Below are positions 1 to 9,396 of a stretch of DNA of 64,000 bases, piece after piece. The notes under the pieces are model-generated. The model made no database searches. It saw only the letters and a program-made list of their open reading frames with translations, and was not told where the DNA came from. A program made the translations under genes and the position numbers. Numbering within the stretch: position 1 is the stretch's first letter; every line of letters begins with the position of its first letter. Source of the stretch: Aliivibrio fischeri ATCC 7744 = JCM 18803 = DSM 507 (lineage in GTDB: Bacteria; Pseudomonadota; Gammaproteobacteria; Enterobacterales; Vibrionaceae); NCBI RefSeq assembly GCF_023983475.1, contig NZ_CP092713.1, forward strand, positions 1,178,001 through 1,242,000, written 5' to 3'.

Positions 1-3000
1 CCTTGACCTACAGCGGTTTGTGCTAATCGTACTTTAAGCTCTGAAAACTTTTCAATAAGAGCCTTTCCATATTCAAGACCATCACCTGTGTTTTCAATTC
101 GCAGATGATAAAAGACCTTTTGTTGATCTGTTTGATGGTTGTAGGTTTTCTTAACACTAGTCAGTGCATTATCAGAATAAGCTTTATGTAGTTTGTTTAA
201 TGCTACAGGTAGCATCACTGAACGATCTGATGTCACGGTATGTCGACCATCAATCAAGGCACTATTTTTAAATTCACCTACTGCATTTTCAACAATATGA
301 GCTTTAATTTTATACCTAACATATGAGCCAAGCGGATCTGAACTTTTAGCAGCTAAATCAAATTCTGTATCAATATCTCTATTATCTTGAACATGTCCAG
401 GATTGGATATTGGGCTTCTGTCCGTCTCAGTGACAATCTGCCAACTATCAAACGCTGGACATTGTTCTATTGAGCCAGTTGTTACATTGTAACAATCAGT
501 TTTAATTGAACGAATTCGGTCAGTGATAGTAATGTCGTTTAAGTGAACTTCATTATCATTGGTTATTTCTATTTGATACTCAATAAATCCATCGGGTTTA
601 TAGCCAGCAAGACCACTACTCAACTTGGTCACACCATCAGTATCATAATAAGCAAGAATCGATTTTGAATACTCAAACTTTTGAGCATCGGGTTTAGATA
701 ATGCACTTACACGATCACCATTAACCGATAATATATTAATAATATCGCCTATTGCTGTTGGGTTTACCGTAGTAGTAACAACATAATCAATGGTAGCTCC
801 CGCTGGGATTGAAGCTCTTGTATTTAAATCTCTACCATCCGTAGTGGTTCCAACTTGAACATTACTGCCTGGTGCATCGCCACTCACTTGAGGGTCAATC
901 GTCCACCCCGGCAAAAATGCGGATCCCATCGTTCCATCAACTAACTCAACTTGTACTTTTGATATTTCATCTAGAACAGGGATATCATAAGCATTGCCCT
1001 TACCATCATTAGTAATAATCAGGTGATAAGTTAATGCCTCGCCAGGTTTATAGTTTAATTCATCCACTTCTTTAGAGAAGGTTAAGTGGAACTCATTTGG
1101 ACGTACCGTTATTCCACCGATCGTAATATCACCAACGGCATCATTACGAACAATTCCTTTCACTGTATAAAGAACATAGTCTCCACCAGCAACATCAATG
1201 GTAGTATCAATGTTCTTATTATCTTCCACCACACCATCTAGAGTGCCATTGGTTGTGCCTTTTCCACCATTCGTATCATCTTTGTCTACGGTAACGCTAA
1301 ACGTATCTAAAAATGGGTTAGCTGACGACCCATCCATCAATAAAACATTTAAACCAAGAATATCTTCCAATACCTTATGGTTATTTAAATACCCAGTTTT
1401 AGATAGTACTTTAACGGTATAAGTCAGTTCATCACTAGGACTGTAGTATTGGTTAGGACTACCATTAACGAGCAAATTTCGAATCGTATCTGCACCGTTC
1501 CAAGCGATTTCATTTTCGTGATGAGATACGTGTGATGCTTCATCCACTTCACCAAAATCACGATATACATACGCATCATTTGGCAATAAATTCGTTTGAG
1601 AGCCAGATATAACGGTACCGACATAGTTATCTTTTACTTTGGCTTTAATCTGAAAGATTTTAGCTTCTTGTGGTGCAAGTTCTAACGTGTTACCAGAGCC
1701 TTTAACAGGGTAAATAAAATCTTCATTAGTGCTAGGGCCAAACGCACTTTCACCATCTAATTTTATCTGCCAATATTCAAAAGGAGACTTATCTAAATCA
1801 TCTTGGAAATGATCGTCTTTATCATTCGCTAGCACAGATTTAATTTCTGACATCAGGTCAGCAACGGTTAATCGATCAGCGGTGACCGTTGAGCTATTAT
1901 TAAATAGTGTGATGGTGTAAGTGATGTCCTCACCGGGTACCACTTTTACCTTATCTGATGTTTTTAAAATTGAAACATTAAATTTTTCGGTAACGACATC
2001 TTTACCAATTTCAGCGGTTGATGAATGATCAGTTCCCGTTGCAGGATCGTGAATTTCAGCGGTGTTTGATATTTCTTCTTTTGCATAATCTGATTTTACG
2101 ACACCGGTTACAGAATACACAACATACCCCATACCACCAAAGGAGCCCGCAGATTCTTGTGGATCAATATCAATTTTTGAATTTATGTTATTTCCATCTT
2201 GCCAATTTGACTTATCGTCTGCAAAACTGCCACTATTAAGATGTCCTTCCGTTGATGCCTCTATTTTCCAGCCGGGTTCAAAAACATCCATTCCAATAAT
2301 GTCATCTTTTACATCAACATCATTTGCAAAACCTGCGCCTTTGTTAAAAATGTAAATATCAAAAGTAACTTCTTTACCTATTTCAAAATGCTCATTACTG
2401 CTGGTTTTTGTCACAAATACATCTGGGTCTTTAGGCCTAACCCATGCATTGTCACTATTTGATTTTCCGTTATCTGGCGTAGTTACTGTTGCAATATTAT
2501 TAAAACTACCCCACACGATTTTGTTAGGGTTAGTACGGTCAATTTGTGCTGTGATCGTATAAATTATACGAACATTAGGTGGAATTTGGGCTGTAGTATC
2601 AAGATCCTTATTATTTTCAACAATACCAACATCCGTAGCAGCTAACAGATCAGCTTCTTCTTGCGCTGACAAACCAGCTGTATCAACAACCTCTTTGTCT
2701 ACATCAATCGTCCACGTAGTAAAAACAGGCATTAATGTATTATCAGGTTCTAACATATCAGCTTGAATGGTAGATATTGGATCAATCACATTTACATTCG
2801 TAGCATAACCATTTGATTTATCATTTTTTAATACCAACTGATAAGTAATTTCTGTTGCAGGTTTAGAATAAGAAGTTTGTTCACCACTAAATGACGTCGC
2901 TCCATTCACCTTTACTGATTTGTTTATCGAAACCGTAAAATCTCTAGGTACAGAACCTCTATCCGCAATGGCTTTTCCATCAACAATCACTTCATTGGTA

Positions 3001-5171
3001 ATTGTGCCATTTGCGGTATTAGATGTTCTCGCTTTTACTGTGTATGTTACGATTGTTTTCGGCTCAATCGTTGCTTCAACATCTAAAATATCAGGAGATG
3101 TAATAACTCCAACTATCCCTGTATCTGTTGACGTAGCAGGCGTACCATCAATATGCTCGGCGTTTGCCGTAATAGCCCAGCTTGAATAAGCAGGTACAGG
3201 AGTTCCATTGATGCTATCTACCATGATAGATGCAAGATCATCAACTACTGGTACTTGGTTAGCAAAACCATCACCATTATTCGTTACTTTAATAGTGTAA
3301 GTAAGTAATTGTCCTGCTGAGTAATAATATGAATCGACATCTTTGGTTACAGAAAGACTATCGTCAGGCATTTCAACCCCTGTTCCACCTTCGGATATGT
3401 CATCAGAACAACTTGGATCATCATCAATAATGGTTCCAACACTCGTGTCATTTACGATTGCTGTTAATTTATAAGTTACTTTTTTACCTGGTGCGATATC
3501 AGGTGATATGGCTAAATCCCCAGTCTGACTCGCGCCATAATTAAATTTACCTGCGTCAGTACCAATCTTGTCTTTGCCGTCCGTAACTTCCAACTTCCAA
3601 GATTTAAATGCGCTCCCTTGGCCAGCACCACCAGCTTGCTCTGTTTTTATACATGATAATTTATCTACAATTATCAAATTATTAGCAAAGTATTTATTAG
3701 ATGTATTCTCAACAGTAATGTCATAGACAACTGAACCACCAGGAACATACTCACTCTGAGCAGTATCTTTCGTGATTTTTATTTCCGAATCACTTGTTTG
3801 TAATACTCTCTCTGCATCAATCGGTGTTGAAATTTGGCTTGTTGAACCTGCAAGAGTACCGTCAGATTTAAGTACTTTTGCAATTAAATTATTGATTGTT
3901 CCAACAGTTACAGGAGTAATAATAGTTTTTATCGAATAATCAATGGTTTCATTTGGGTAAACCGATACTAAATCATCAAAAACAGCATCTGATAATGAAC
4001 CACTGGTATTCAACGCAGAAATAGAATGTGTACCTATGCTATCAACTTTCGCGATCCATGATTGATAAGGGTTACCTTGGACATCGGTGTGATCATACTT
4101 TGCTTCATCTAAATCATTACCTAATGTTGATAATAATGTAGCGATATTATGTTGAACTCGATAATTATGAACGATTCCACCACCAGTATTTCCAACACTA
4201 AGACGAATAAGCATCTCACCATTAATCAAATAAGGCGAAGTTTGATCAAATTCATGTAATGTTATTTCCAATTGGCCATTCGAAGGTGGTGTCGTTAATT
4301 CGTTACTATTTATACTACCATCTTTGGTATTCGAAACCGCAGAGGTGACAATGTCACCAACTAACGTATCTACAACAGTGGCTTTAATCGTATAAGTTAA
4401 ATTTCCACCTACATCAATTACAGCATCAATTACTTCTAAGTCACCTTGCGAAGGGAAAGAGCCAATATCACTATTTCCCCCACTCTTTTTTGCACTAATG
4501 GCCACGGATGAAAATGGCGAAATTAATGTCCCGTCAATTGACTCAACCGATAAAGAAGCAAAAAGTTGATTAATAGATAAATGCTGTACTTTATAACTAC
4601 CTGTATTTTGGGCTACAAGTGTATAGGTTATTTGTTGACTAAGTTTATATTCACTTTTATCTGCAGAAAGTGTTAATGAATATTCATATGGCGCGGGCTT
4701 AACAATAGCTATATTTGAATCAATTGTTTCCGTATCTGTTGTCGCTGTAGCTTGAACTGAAATATCATCTTGAGCAAGTTCTGATACATTTGCTAAAACG
4801 GTATAAGTTAATGTACCACCTGAGTTTAATTTTGCATTGGAAACAATAAGGTCACCAGATGTATTAAAATCCCCTTTATTAGAGAACCATGTAGCCTTTC
4901 CAGAAATTTCTGTCGATTGAAATGCAAGCTCACTGCCTGACATCACAGATAAAAAATCAGCGGAAAGAGAAATATTATCAATGGTATTCGATGTTAAATT
5001 ATCAACAGTGATGGTATAAGCCACTTCGCTACTATTTTCATAAATAGTCGTATCAGAAGAGACATTAACAGATAAATCAGCTGCAGAAACATGGTTTATC
5101 TGCAACAAAGAACTCACAAAAAAGATCATCATACTTATCAGAGTACAATTCAATCGTAAAAATGATTTCAT
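1..5171 (-). CDS. Giant DUF11-type repeat surface/secreted protein (C-terminus beyond window)
   Basis: The frame opens at an ATG at 5171 and has no stop before the window edge, giving at least 1,723 codons; the C-terminus and any anchor are missing. The first ~31 residues form a signal peptide (MKSFLRLNC, a hydrophobic stretch, then HVSAA before DLSVN). The rest consists of roughly ten diverged modules of about 150 residues. Each has a strand like ELTYTVKV or ETDVTYTLVV with asparagine and glycine, then V-D-x-I/L, a DG, and a closing xxIDTxID...YTVKGIVRNDAVG block. This fits DUF11/'conserved repeat domain' (TIGR01451-like) extracellular beta domains. It is transcribed divergently from the EAL gene. 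Likely secreted or cell-surface; ligand unknown. An adhesin role is inference from architecture. Family assignment is by eye. Confidence 0.8.
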   Translation of the reverse strand, partial: MKSFLRLNCTLISMMIFFVSSLLQINHVSAADLSVNVSSDTTIYENSSEVAYTITVDNLTSNTIDNISLSADFLSVMSGSELAFQSTEISGKATWFSNKGDFNTSGDLIVSNAKLNSGGTLTYTVLANVSELAQDDISVQATATTDTETIDSNIAIVKPAPYEYSLTLSADKSEYKLSQQITYTLVAQNTGSYKVQHLSINQLFASLSVESIDGTLISPFSSVAISAKKSGGNSDIGSFPSQGDLEVIDAVIDVGGNLTYTIKATVVDTLVGDIVTSAVSNTKDGSINSNELTTPPSNGQLEITLHEFDQTSPYLINGEMLIRLSVGNTGGGIVHNYRVQHNIATLLSTLGNDLDEAKYDHTDVQGNPYQSWIAKVDSIGTHSISALNTSGSLSDAVFDDLVSVYPNETIDYSIKTIITPVTVGTINNLIAKVLKSDGTLAGSTSQISTPIDAERVLQTSDSEIKITKDTAQSEYVPGGSVVYDITVENTSNKYFANNLIIVDKLSCIKTEQAGGAGQGSAFKSWKLEVTDGKDKIGTDAGKFNYGASQTGDLAISPDIAPGKKVTYKLTAIVNDTSVGTIIDDDPSCSDDISEGGTGVEMPDDSLSVTKDVDSYYYSAGQLLTYTIKVTNNGDGFANQVPVVDDLASIMVDSINGTPVPAYSSWAITANAEHIDGTPATSTDTGIVGVITSPDILDVEATIEPKTIVTYTVKARTSNTANGTITNEVIVDGKAIADRGSVPRDFTVSINKSVKVNGATSFSGEQTSYSKPATEITYQLVLKNDKSNGYATNVNVIDPISTIQADMLEPDNTLMPVFTTWTIDVDKEVVDTAGLSAQEEADLLAATDVGIVENNKDLDTTAQIPPNVRIIYTITAQIDRTNPNKIVWGSFNNIATVTTPDNGKSNSDNAWVRPKDPDVFVTKTSSNEHFEIGKEVTFDIYIFNKGAGFANDVDVKDDIIGMDVFEPGWKIEASTEGHLNSGSFADDKSNWQDGNNINSKIDIDPQESAGSFGGMGYVVYSVTGVVKSDYAKEEISNTAEIHDPATGTDHSSTAEIGKDVVTEKFNVSILKTSDKVKVVPGEDITYTITLFNNSSTVTADRLTVADLMSEIKSVLANDKDDHFQDDLDKSPFEYWQIKLDGESAFGPSTNEDFIYPVKGSGNTLELAPQEAKIFQIKAKVKDNYVGTVISGSQTNLLPNDAYVYRDFGEVDEASHVSHHENEIAWNGADTIRNLLVNGSPNQYYSPSDELTYTVKVLSKTGYLNNHKVLEDILGLNVLLMDGSSANPFLDTFSVTVDKDDTNGGKGTTNGTLDGVVEDNKNIDTTIDVAGGDYVLYTVKGIVRNDAVGDITIGGITVRPNEFHLTFSKEVDELNYKPGEALTYHLIITNDGKGNAYDIPVLDEISKVQVELVDGTMGSAFLPGWTIDPQVSGDAPGSNVQVGTTTDGRDLNTRASIPAGATIDYVVTTTVNPTAIGDIINILSVNGDRVSALSKPDAQKFEYSKSILAYYDTDGVTKLSSGLAGYKPDGFIEYQIEITNDNEVHLNDITITDRIRSIKTDCYNVTTGSIEQCPAFDSWQIVTETDRSPISNPGHVQDNRDIDTEFDLAAKSSDPLGSYVRYKIKAHIVENAVGEFKNSALIDGRHTVTSDRSVMLPVALNKLHKAYSDNALTSVKKTYNHQTDQQKVFYHLRIENTGDGLEYGKALIEKFSELKVRLAQTAVGQ

Positions 5172-5568
5172 ATTTTAATTTATCCAACCCACAACATGTT
5201 AAAAATTCAAACTCAAGGTTAATCACTTCCCTTGTCAATCGAACAAGAACCGCAAAGGTGTCAATTAAATATTAATTTAACTTAAATTTTGTATCATTTG
5301 TGAGAGTAATTATTAAATCAAGAGTTATAGCAATCAATTATTCATAAATGAGCACAAGGTATTATTTTTTTAATGAAAAGAACTAAATACATTGACCAAA
5401 TAAATACCATTTAAGGCGCGATTATGTTTTGTTTCATCGAATTCCCTACTCAGCAAATTCTTAACTTTGAAACACTTAATCTGTGATTTCACTCGATTTT
5501 TCCTTTTCGTTCATTTGCTTAATTTAATTGATTCAGATATCAATACTGGAACGTATAAGGAGTTACGA
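5172..5568. promoter_or_regulatory. Divergent intergenic region between repeat protein and EAL gene
   Basis: About 400 bp of very AT-rich DNA separates the starts of two divergent genes, so both promoters must lie here. An alternative upstream ATG for the EAL gene at 5467 lacks a clear ribosome binding site. AAGGAG at 5557-5562 sits 6 nt before the ATG at 5569 and decides the start of the rightward gene. I see no convincing operator. Confidence 0.4.
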
Positions 5569-6369
5569 ATGCTATTGGCAACACAGGACGAGTTTCAAAC
5601 TCATTTATTCATTGATGACGCAGGTTCATATTGCGCTCAATATGACGGCTTCATTTTGAGAAGTGTTTTCCAACCAATATTTGATAAACAAATGAATATT
5701 TTTGGTTATGAAGCATTGCTTAGAATTCAAGACTCAAATGCTCAGCCAATCAGACCCGACCTTTTCTTTTCGGACTTATCTCGCACCTTAGAACAGATAT
5801 TAAATATCGAACGCTTAAGTCGCGTTATTCATATCCGCAACTTTTCTACCTTTGCTCCATTAAATTGCAAACTATTCTTAAATGTTTTACCTGAATCTGC
5901 AGTCCTTCTTTATACCAGTCATTTACCTGATATAAATGCAATGCTATTAGAGTCAAGAATCAGTGCATTAAATCTATCTCCACAAAACATCGTATTTGAA
6001 TTAGTAGAATTTCATTACCAAGATGAAAAGAGGCTCATCAATGCTATCGAGATGATCAAAGAGCACGATTTTTTTGTCGCTATTGACGATTATGGATCGG
6101 AAGCCTCTTCTGCAAAAAGAGTTTCACAATTAAACCCAAACGTAATTAAAATCGACCGAGCTCTATTATTAAAGTATGAAGCTGGCGTCAAAGCTCCTCT
6201 TTTATCTGCACTTTCTATAGCAAAAATACAAGATGCTTTAACGATTGTTGAAGGTGTTGAAACACCTCATCAATATGAGCTAATGAAAAAATTAAATATT
6301 GGTTATTTTCAAGGTTTCCTGCTTGGAAAACCATTACCTTTACACGAACAAAATCATCAAGCGGCTTAA
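5569..6369 (+). CDS. EAL-domain c-di-GMP phosphodiesterase (stand-alone)
   Basis: A 266-residue protein that is essentially one EAL domain, predicted to hydrolyse c-di-GMP to pGpG in the cytoplasm. The signature is visible: YEALLRI with the EAL glutamate at about residue 48, LNVLP (metal-binding Asn), FELVE, AIDDYG (the DDFG-like pair), VIKID, VEGVET and YFQGFLLGKPLP. All residues usually needed for catalysis appear present, so it is probably active. The start at 5569 is chosen over the in-frame ATG at 5467 because of the AAGGAG at 5557-5562. No sensor domain precedes EAL beyond ~30 residues. It is divergent from the giant repeat protein and upstream of the LruC gene, so control of surface structures is a reasonable inference. 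Confidence 0.9.
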   Translation: MLLATQDEFQTHLFIDDAGSYCAQYDGFILRSVFQPIFDKQMNIFGYEALLRIQDSNAQPIRPDLFFSDLSRTLEQILNIERLSRVIHIRNFSTFAPLNCKLFLNVLPESAVLLYTSHLPDINAMLLESRISALNLSPQNIVFELVEFHYQDEKRLINAIEMIKEHDFFVAIDDYGSEASSAKRVSQLNPNVIKIDRALLLKYEAGVKAPLLSALSIAKIQDALTIVEGVETPHQYELMKKLNIGYFQGFLLGKPLPLHEQNHQAA

Positions 6370-6682
6370 CTCTTCTTAATGAGTAACAGCTGGATAAACA
6401 TCCATCTGTTACTCAAAATCACCTGTAACATTTATATTCTCATATTGATTCCTATATTGAGGATAGCCCTGCTTATCTAAACAGAATTCATACCTATACT
6501 GCACAGAAATAAAAAATTAAAACTCGATATTTCAATAAATTAAATTTAATTCCCCTCTACTAGCTCTAAATGGTATGTGTATTGCTTGATACATAGATAA
6601 TCGAATAATACATCGAGTTTTTTCACGCGTTAGAGCTTTCATTTTTTGAGAGCGTCTCATCAAGATTGAGTAGAGGCTGACT
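6370..6682. promoter_or_regulatory. Intergenic leader of the LruC gene, with inverted repeats
   Basis: This 313-bp gap contains a hairpin right after the EAL gene (GAGTAACAG ... CTGTTACTC, about 6379-6414), probably its terminator although no clear T-tract follows. Further on is a 10-bp perfect inverted repeat, AAAACTCGAT at 6519-6528 and ATCGAGTTTT at 6612-6621, the second arm followed by more T. The promoter of the LruC gene is presumed here. No protein-coding frame is convincing. Confidence 0.4.
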
Positions 6683-8794
6683 ATGAAATACAAACAACTT
6701 ATACCGATTATTGCCCTCGCTACTGCGAGCATTCCTATTCATGCAACCATCGTTGATTTGGACTTTTCAAATCATATTGAAGACACCAATCTAAATAATA
6801 GTTTTGGTCCCTCATATGATGGCCCTGTTATGCACTTCCTAAACGTTGGTGTTCATAACGGTAAAACTATTGATGCGAAGATAAGCAGCCGAATTATTGG
6901 TGATGCCACTTTCCTATACCACACACCTAATTATAAAGAAGGTTCAACACAACCTAGTGGAGATATTGGTTTCCTTTACCAAACAAACTCTCCAGGCCCT
7001 GCTGGTCTTATTTATACTTTTGAATTTTTTGATGGAACCGATGGATTATCTGGTACTTTTTCAATTCCTTATACTATCCCTGAATTTGAGATGATTGGTT
7101 ACGATATAGATGGTGAGCCAGTACAATCAGAGCAAGTTCGTGTATATAAAAACGAAGGGTTTTTCAGCTATCAAACCGGTTCTGCCGGAGCAAGTCTAAC
7201 AGCAGAAGAAAGTCCTGATGGTCTTTCTGTTTTGTTCACAGGTCCTGGCACAAACTATAATGAAACCGACACTTCAGGTGCTGTAAAATTTACCTATAAA
7301 AACACGTCTATTGTGACTCTTCAATTTGAAACCGTTACCGCTAGCAACAGTCCTTTGCCAAACCCAATTTTTTCTGCTTTTGATGGTAACTGGGATCTTG
7401 ATGACTTTACTCCACCAATTGGAAGCTCTGATGAATCTGATTTTGGTGATGCTCCTGATAGCTACAACACCTTAAAATCCAATGACGGTGCAGAACATGC
7501 TATGACAAGTACCCTTTACTTAGGTAGTAGCGTCGATGCAGATACCGATGGCCAACCAGGGATCGCATCAAATGGTGATGATCTTGATGTTGACGGTAAC
7601 GACGATGACGGTATCACTATCTTGACCAGTTTAGAAAAAGGCTTAGACGCCTTAATTAATGTAAATGCCAGTGGCAGTGGTTATTTACAAGCATGGGCTG
7701 ATTGGGATATGAACGGTTCATTTGATGAAGGGGAACAAATTTTAACAAACCACCCAGTTGTGAGTGGCGTACAAATCGTTCCAATTAGAGTCAGCGATAG
7801 CGCAACTATAGGTTCTGTACAAACTCGTTTCCGTTTATCAAGCAACCCTAATATACCAAGCTCGGGTTACGTTGGTGATGGTGAGGTCGAAGACTATGTA
7901 TTTGACGTTACTGACCCGGGAACAACAATTCAGCATTCTGGTTATTATACTGCAGCATTTGAGGATAACTGGCCTGAAATTGGTGATTTTGACTTAAATG
8001 ATGTGGTTGCCTATTACCGAACTACTATTGTGAGTAAAGATGGTGAAGTATTACGATTTGATATCACTGGGACCATCATGGCATACGGAGCATCTTATGG
8101 TAACGGTCTAGGTTGGAAACTGAATGGTTTCTCTGAATCGGATATAAACCTATCGTTGGCTCGTTTAGAAAAAAATGGCGTGACTCGAGCGAATATTTCA
8201 CCATTTACTGGCGAAGACAAATCTATCGCCTCTCCTGGTGGAGACTTGGTTGTTGTTGCCTCATTAAATCTACGAGAAGACATAATCATTAACGAAGAGT
8301 GTAAATTCCACCGTACAAATCCATCATGTAGTGCATCACTTGAATCAGAGCAGATGACATTTAGCATCTCACTTCCTTTCAATGATGGTAGTGAGCCTAG
8401 TGTAAGTTCACTATTGCCTCTAAATGGTGCTGACCCATTCATCTTTGCTGCAGGCTATGGCTTGTATCACGGTGATAGCTTCTCTACAGCGCCAGGGACA
8501 GATTTAGAAATTCACACAGCGGATTTCCCACCGACAAGTAAAGGGACATTGGTGAGCAGTTTCTATGGTATTGCTCAGGATGATTCAGACCCTGCAACAA
8601 GTAAATACTACCGTACAACCGGAAATCTTCCATGGGGGATATTAATTTCATCATCTTGGAATCATCCATCAGAATATATTGATATTGGTGATGCTTACCC
8701 AGACTTCGCTGAATGGGCAACATCAGGCGGTACAGAAAAAACAACTTGGTACCTTAACCCTACAGCTAGTAATACTTGGTCAACTGCTGACTAA
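6683..8794 (+). CDS. LruC-domain, GEVED-domain secreted protein
   Basis: A 703-residue protein with a signal peptide (MKYKQLIPIIALATASIPIHA) and therefore exported. The N-terminal ~240 residues look like an all-beta domain. From about residue 253 comes FGDAPDSYNTL, acidic calcium-like repeats (DADTDGQPG, DVDGNDDDG), and a GEVED module ending GDGEVEDYVFDV near residue 412. The C-terminal ~270 residues carry the LruC signature FEDNWPEIGDFDLNDVVAYY. LruC proteins are poorly characterised and often occur in envelope or matrix contexts. AGAGG precedes the ATG. It is followed after 12 nt by a lipoprotein gene with a strong ribosome binding site, so the two are probably one operon. Function unknown; domain names are by recognition. 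Confidence 0.8.
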   Translation: MKYKQLIPIIALATASIPIHATIVDLDFSNHIEDTNLNNSFGPSYDGPVMHFLNVGVHNGKTIDAKISSRIIGDATFLYHTPNYKEGSTQPSGDIGFLYQTNSPGPAGLIYTFEFFDGTDGLSGTFSIPYTIPEFEMIGYDIDGEPVQSEQVRVYKNEGFFSYQTGSAGASLTAEESPDGLSVLFTGPGTNYNETDTSGAVKFTYKNTSIVTLQFETVTASNSPLPNPIFSAFDGNWDLDDFTPPIGSSDESDFGDAPDSYNTLKSNDGAEHAMTSTLYLGSSVDADTDGQPGIASNGDDLDVDGNDDDGITILTSLEKGLDALINVNASGSGYLQAWADWDMNGSFDEGEQILTNHPVVSGVQIVPIRVSDSATIGSVQTRFRLSSNPNIPSSGYVGDGEVEDYVFDVTDPGTTIQHSGYYTAAFEDNWPEIGDFDLNDVVAYYRTTIVSKDGEVLRFDITGTIMAYGASYGNGLGWKLNGFSESDINLSLARLEKNGVTRANISPFTGEDKSIASPGGDLVVVASLNLREDIIINEECKFHRTNPSCSASLESEQMTFSISLPFNDGSEPSVSSLLPLNGADPFIFAAGYGLYHGDSFSTAPGTDLEIHTADFPPTSKGTLVSSFYGIAQDDSDPATSKYYRTTGNLPWGILISSSWNHPSEYIDIGDAYPDFAEWATSGGTEKTTWYLNPTASNTWSTAD

Positions 8795-8806
8795 CAAGGA
8801 GGATTT

Positions 8807-9256
8807 ATGAAACGAATTAATATATTACTAAGTATCGCCATCATTACTTTTCTTTCGGCATGTAGTGATTCGTCATCTGGTACATCGGGGGGAGCAGCAC
8901 CTGCAGCGGCAGATGTACCTAAAAAAGAAAGCGGTATTAAAACAAGTGAGTTGTCGGTACCAGAAGGCTTTACATTCTCAACAGAACGAGAAGTCACTTT
9001 CGACCTTTCTGTTGCAAGCTCTCAAAGTGATCGAGGTTTTATGTCTATCTACACTGAATTTAATGAAGGTGCCGTAGACTATACATCTCAAATCATTCTA
9101 ACCCCAATGAATGACAGTACCGAATTTAAAAGCAGTATGATGCTTCCAAACCACGTCGATAAGGTTTGGGTGGAAATTTGGTACCCTTCAGCACTAGGCA
9201 GTGAAATAAAGCAAATGATAGATATCGTTGATAATACTGTTGTTGCTACTTTATGA
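8807..9256 (+). CDS. Small lipoprotein downstream of the LruC gene
   Basis: A 149-residue protein with a lipoprotein signal peptide: MKRIN, a hydrophobic core, then the lipobox LSAC at about residues 16-19. A flexible Ser/Gly/Ala linker follows. The remaining ~110 residues look like a single beta-rich domain (FDLSVASSQSDRGFMSIY). The gene begins 12 nt after the LruC gene, with AAGGAGG immediately upstream, and is followed by a terminator. It is therefore likely co-produced with the LruC protein and may be its outer-membrane partner (inference). I recognise no characterised family. Confidence 0.75.
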   Translation: MKRINILLSIAIITFLSACSDSSSGTSGGAAPAAADVPKKESGIKTSELSVPEGFTFSTEREVTFDLSVASSQSDRGFMSIYTEFNEGAVDYTSQIILTPMNDSTEFKSSMMLPNHVDKVWVEIWYPSALGSEIKQMIDIVDNTVVATL

Positions 9257-9283
9257 ACATCATTAAAACTATGCATTAATTTA

Positions 9284-9308
9284 AACGGCCTATTTAGGCC
9301 GTTTTTTA
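9284..9308 (+). terminator. Rho-independent terminator after the LruC/lipoprotein operon
   Basis: AACGGCCTA - TT - TAGGCCGTT followed by a T run, 28 bp after the lipoprotein stop codon. Confidence 0.9.
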
Positions 9309-9396
9309 TACAAAATGACCAAGCAATACAAGGAGCTCTTTACACTTTCCACTTTACCGTTAAAATAACCCTTTTCGTTTTTAAAGGATTCACGCC

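Noticed and set aside
1-5171. Repeat modules as a CRISPR or DNA-level tandem repeat
   Set aside because: The repeats are diverged at the DNA level and show only as protein-domain similarity in one long reading frame.
6532-6732. 66-codon minus-strand frame over the LruC leader
   Set aside because: It runs into the LruC signal peptide coding region, has no family resemblance and lies in a region better explained as promoter and leader.
8095-8442. 115-codon minus-strand frame opposite the LruC domain
   Set aside because: Antisense shadow without its own start signals.
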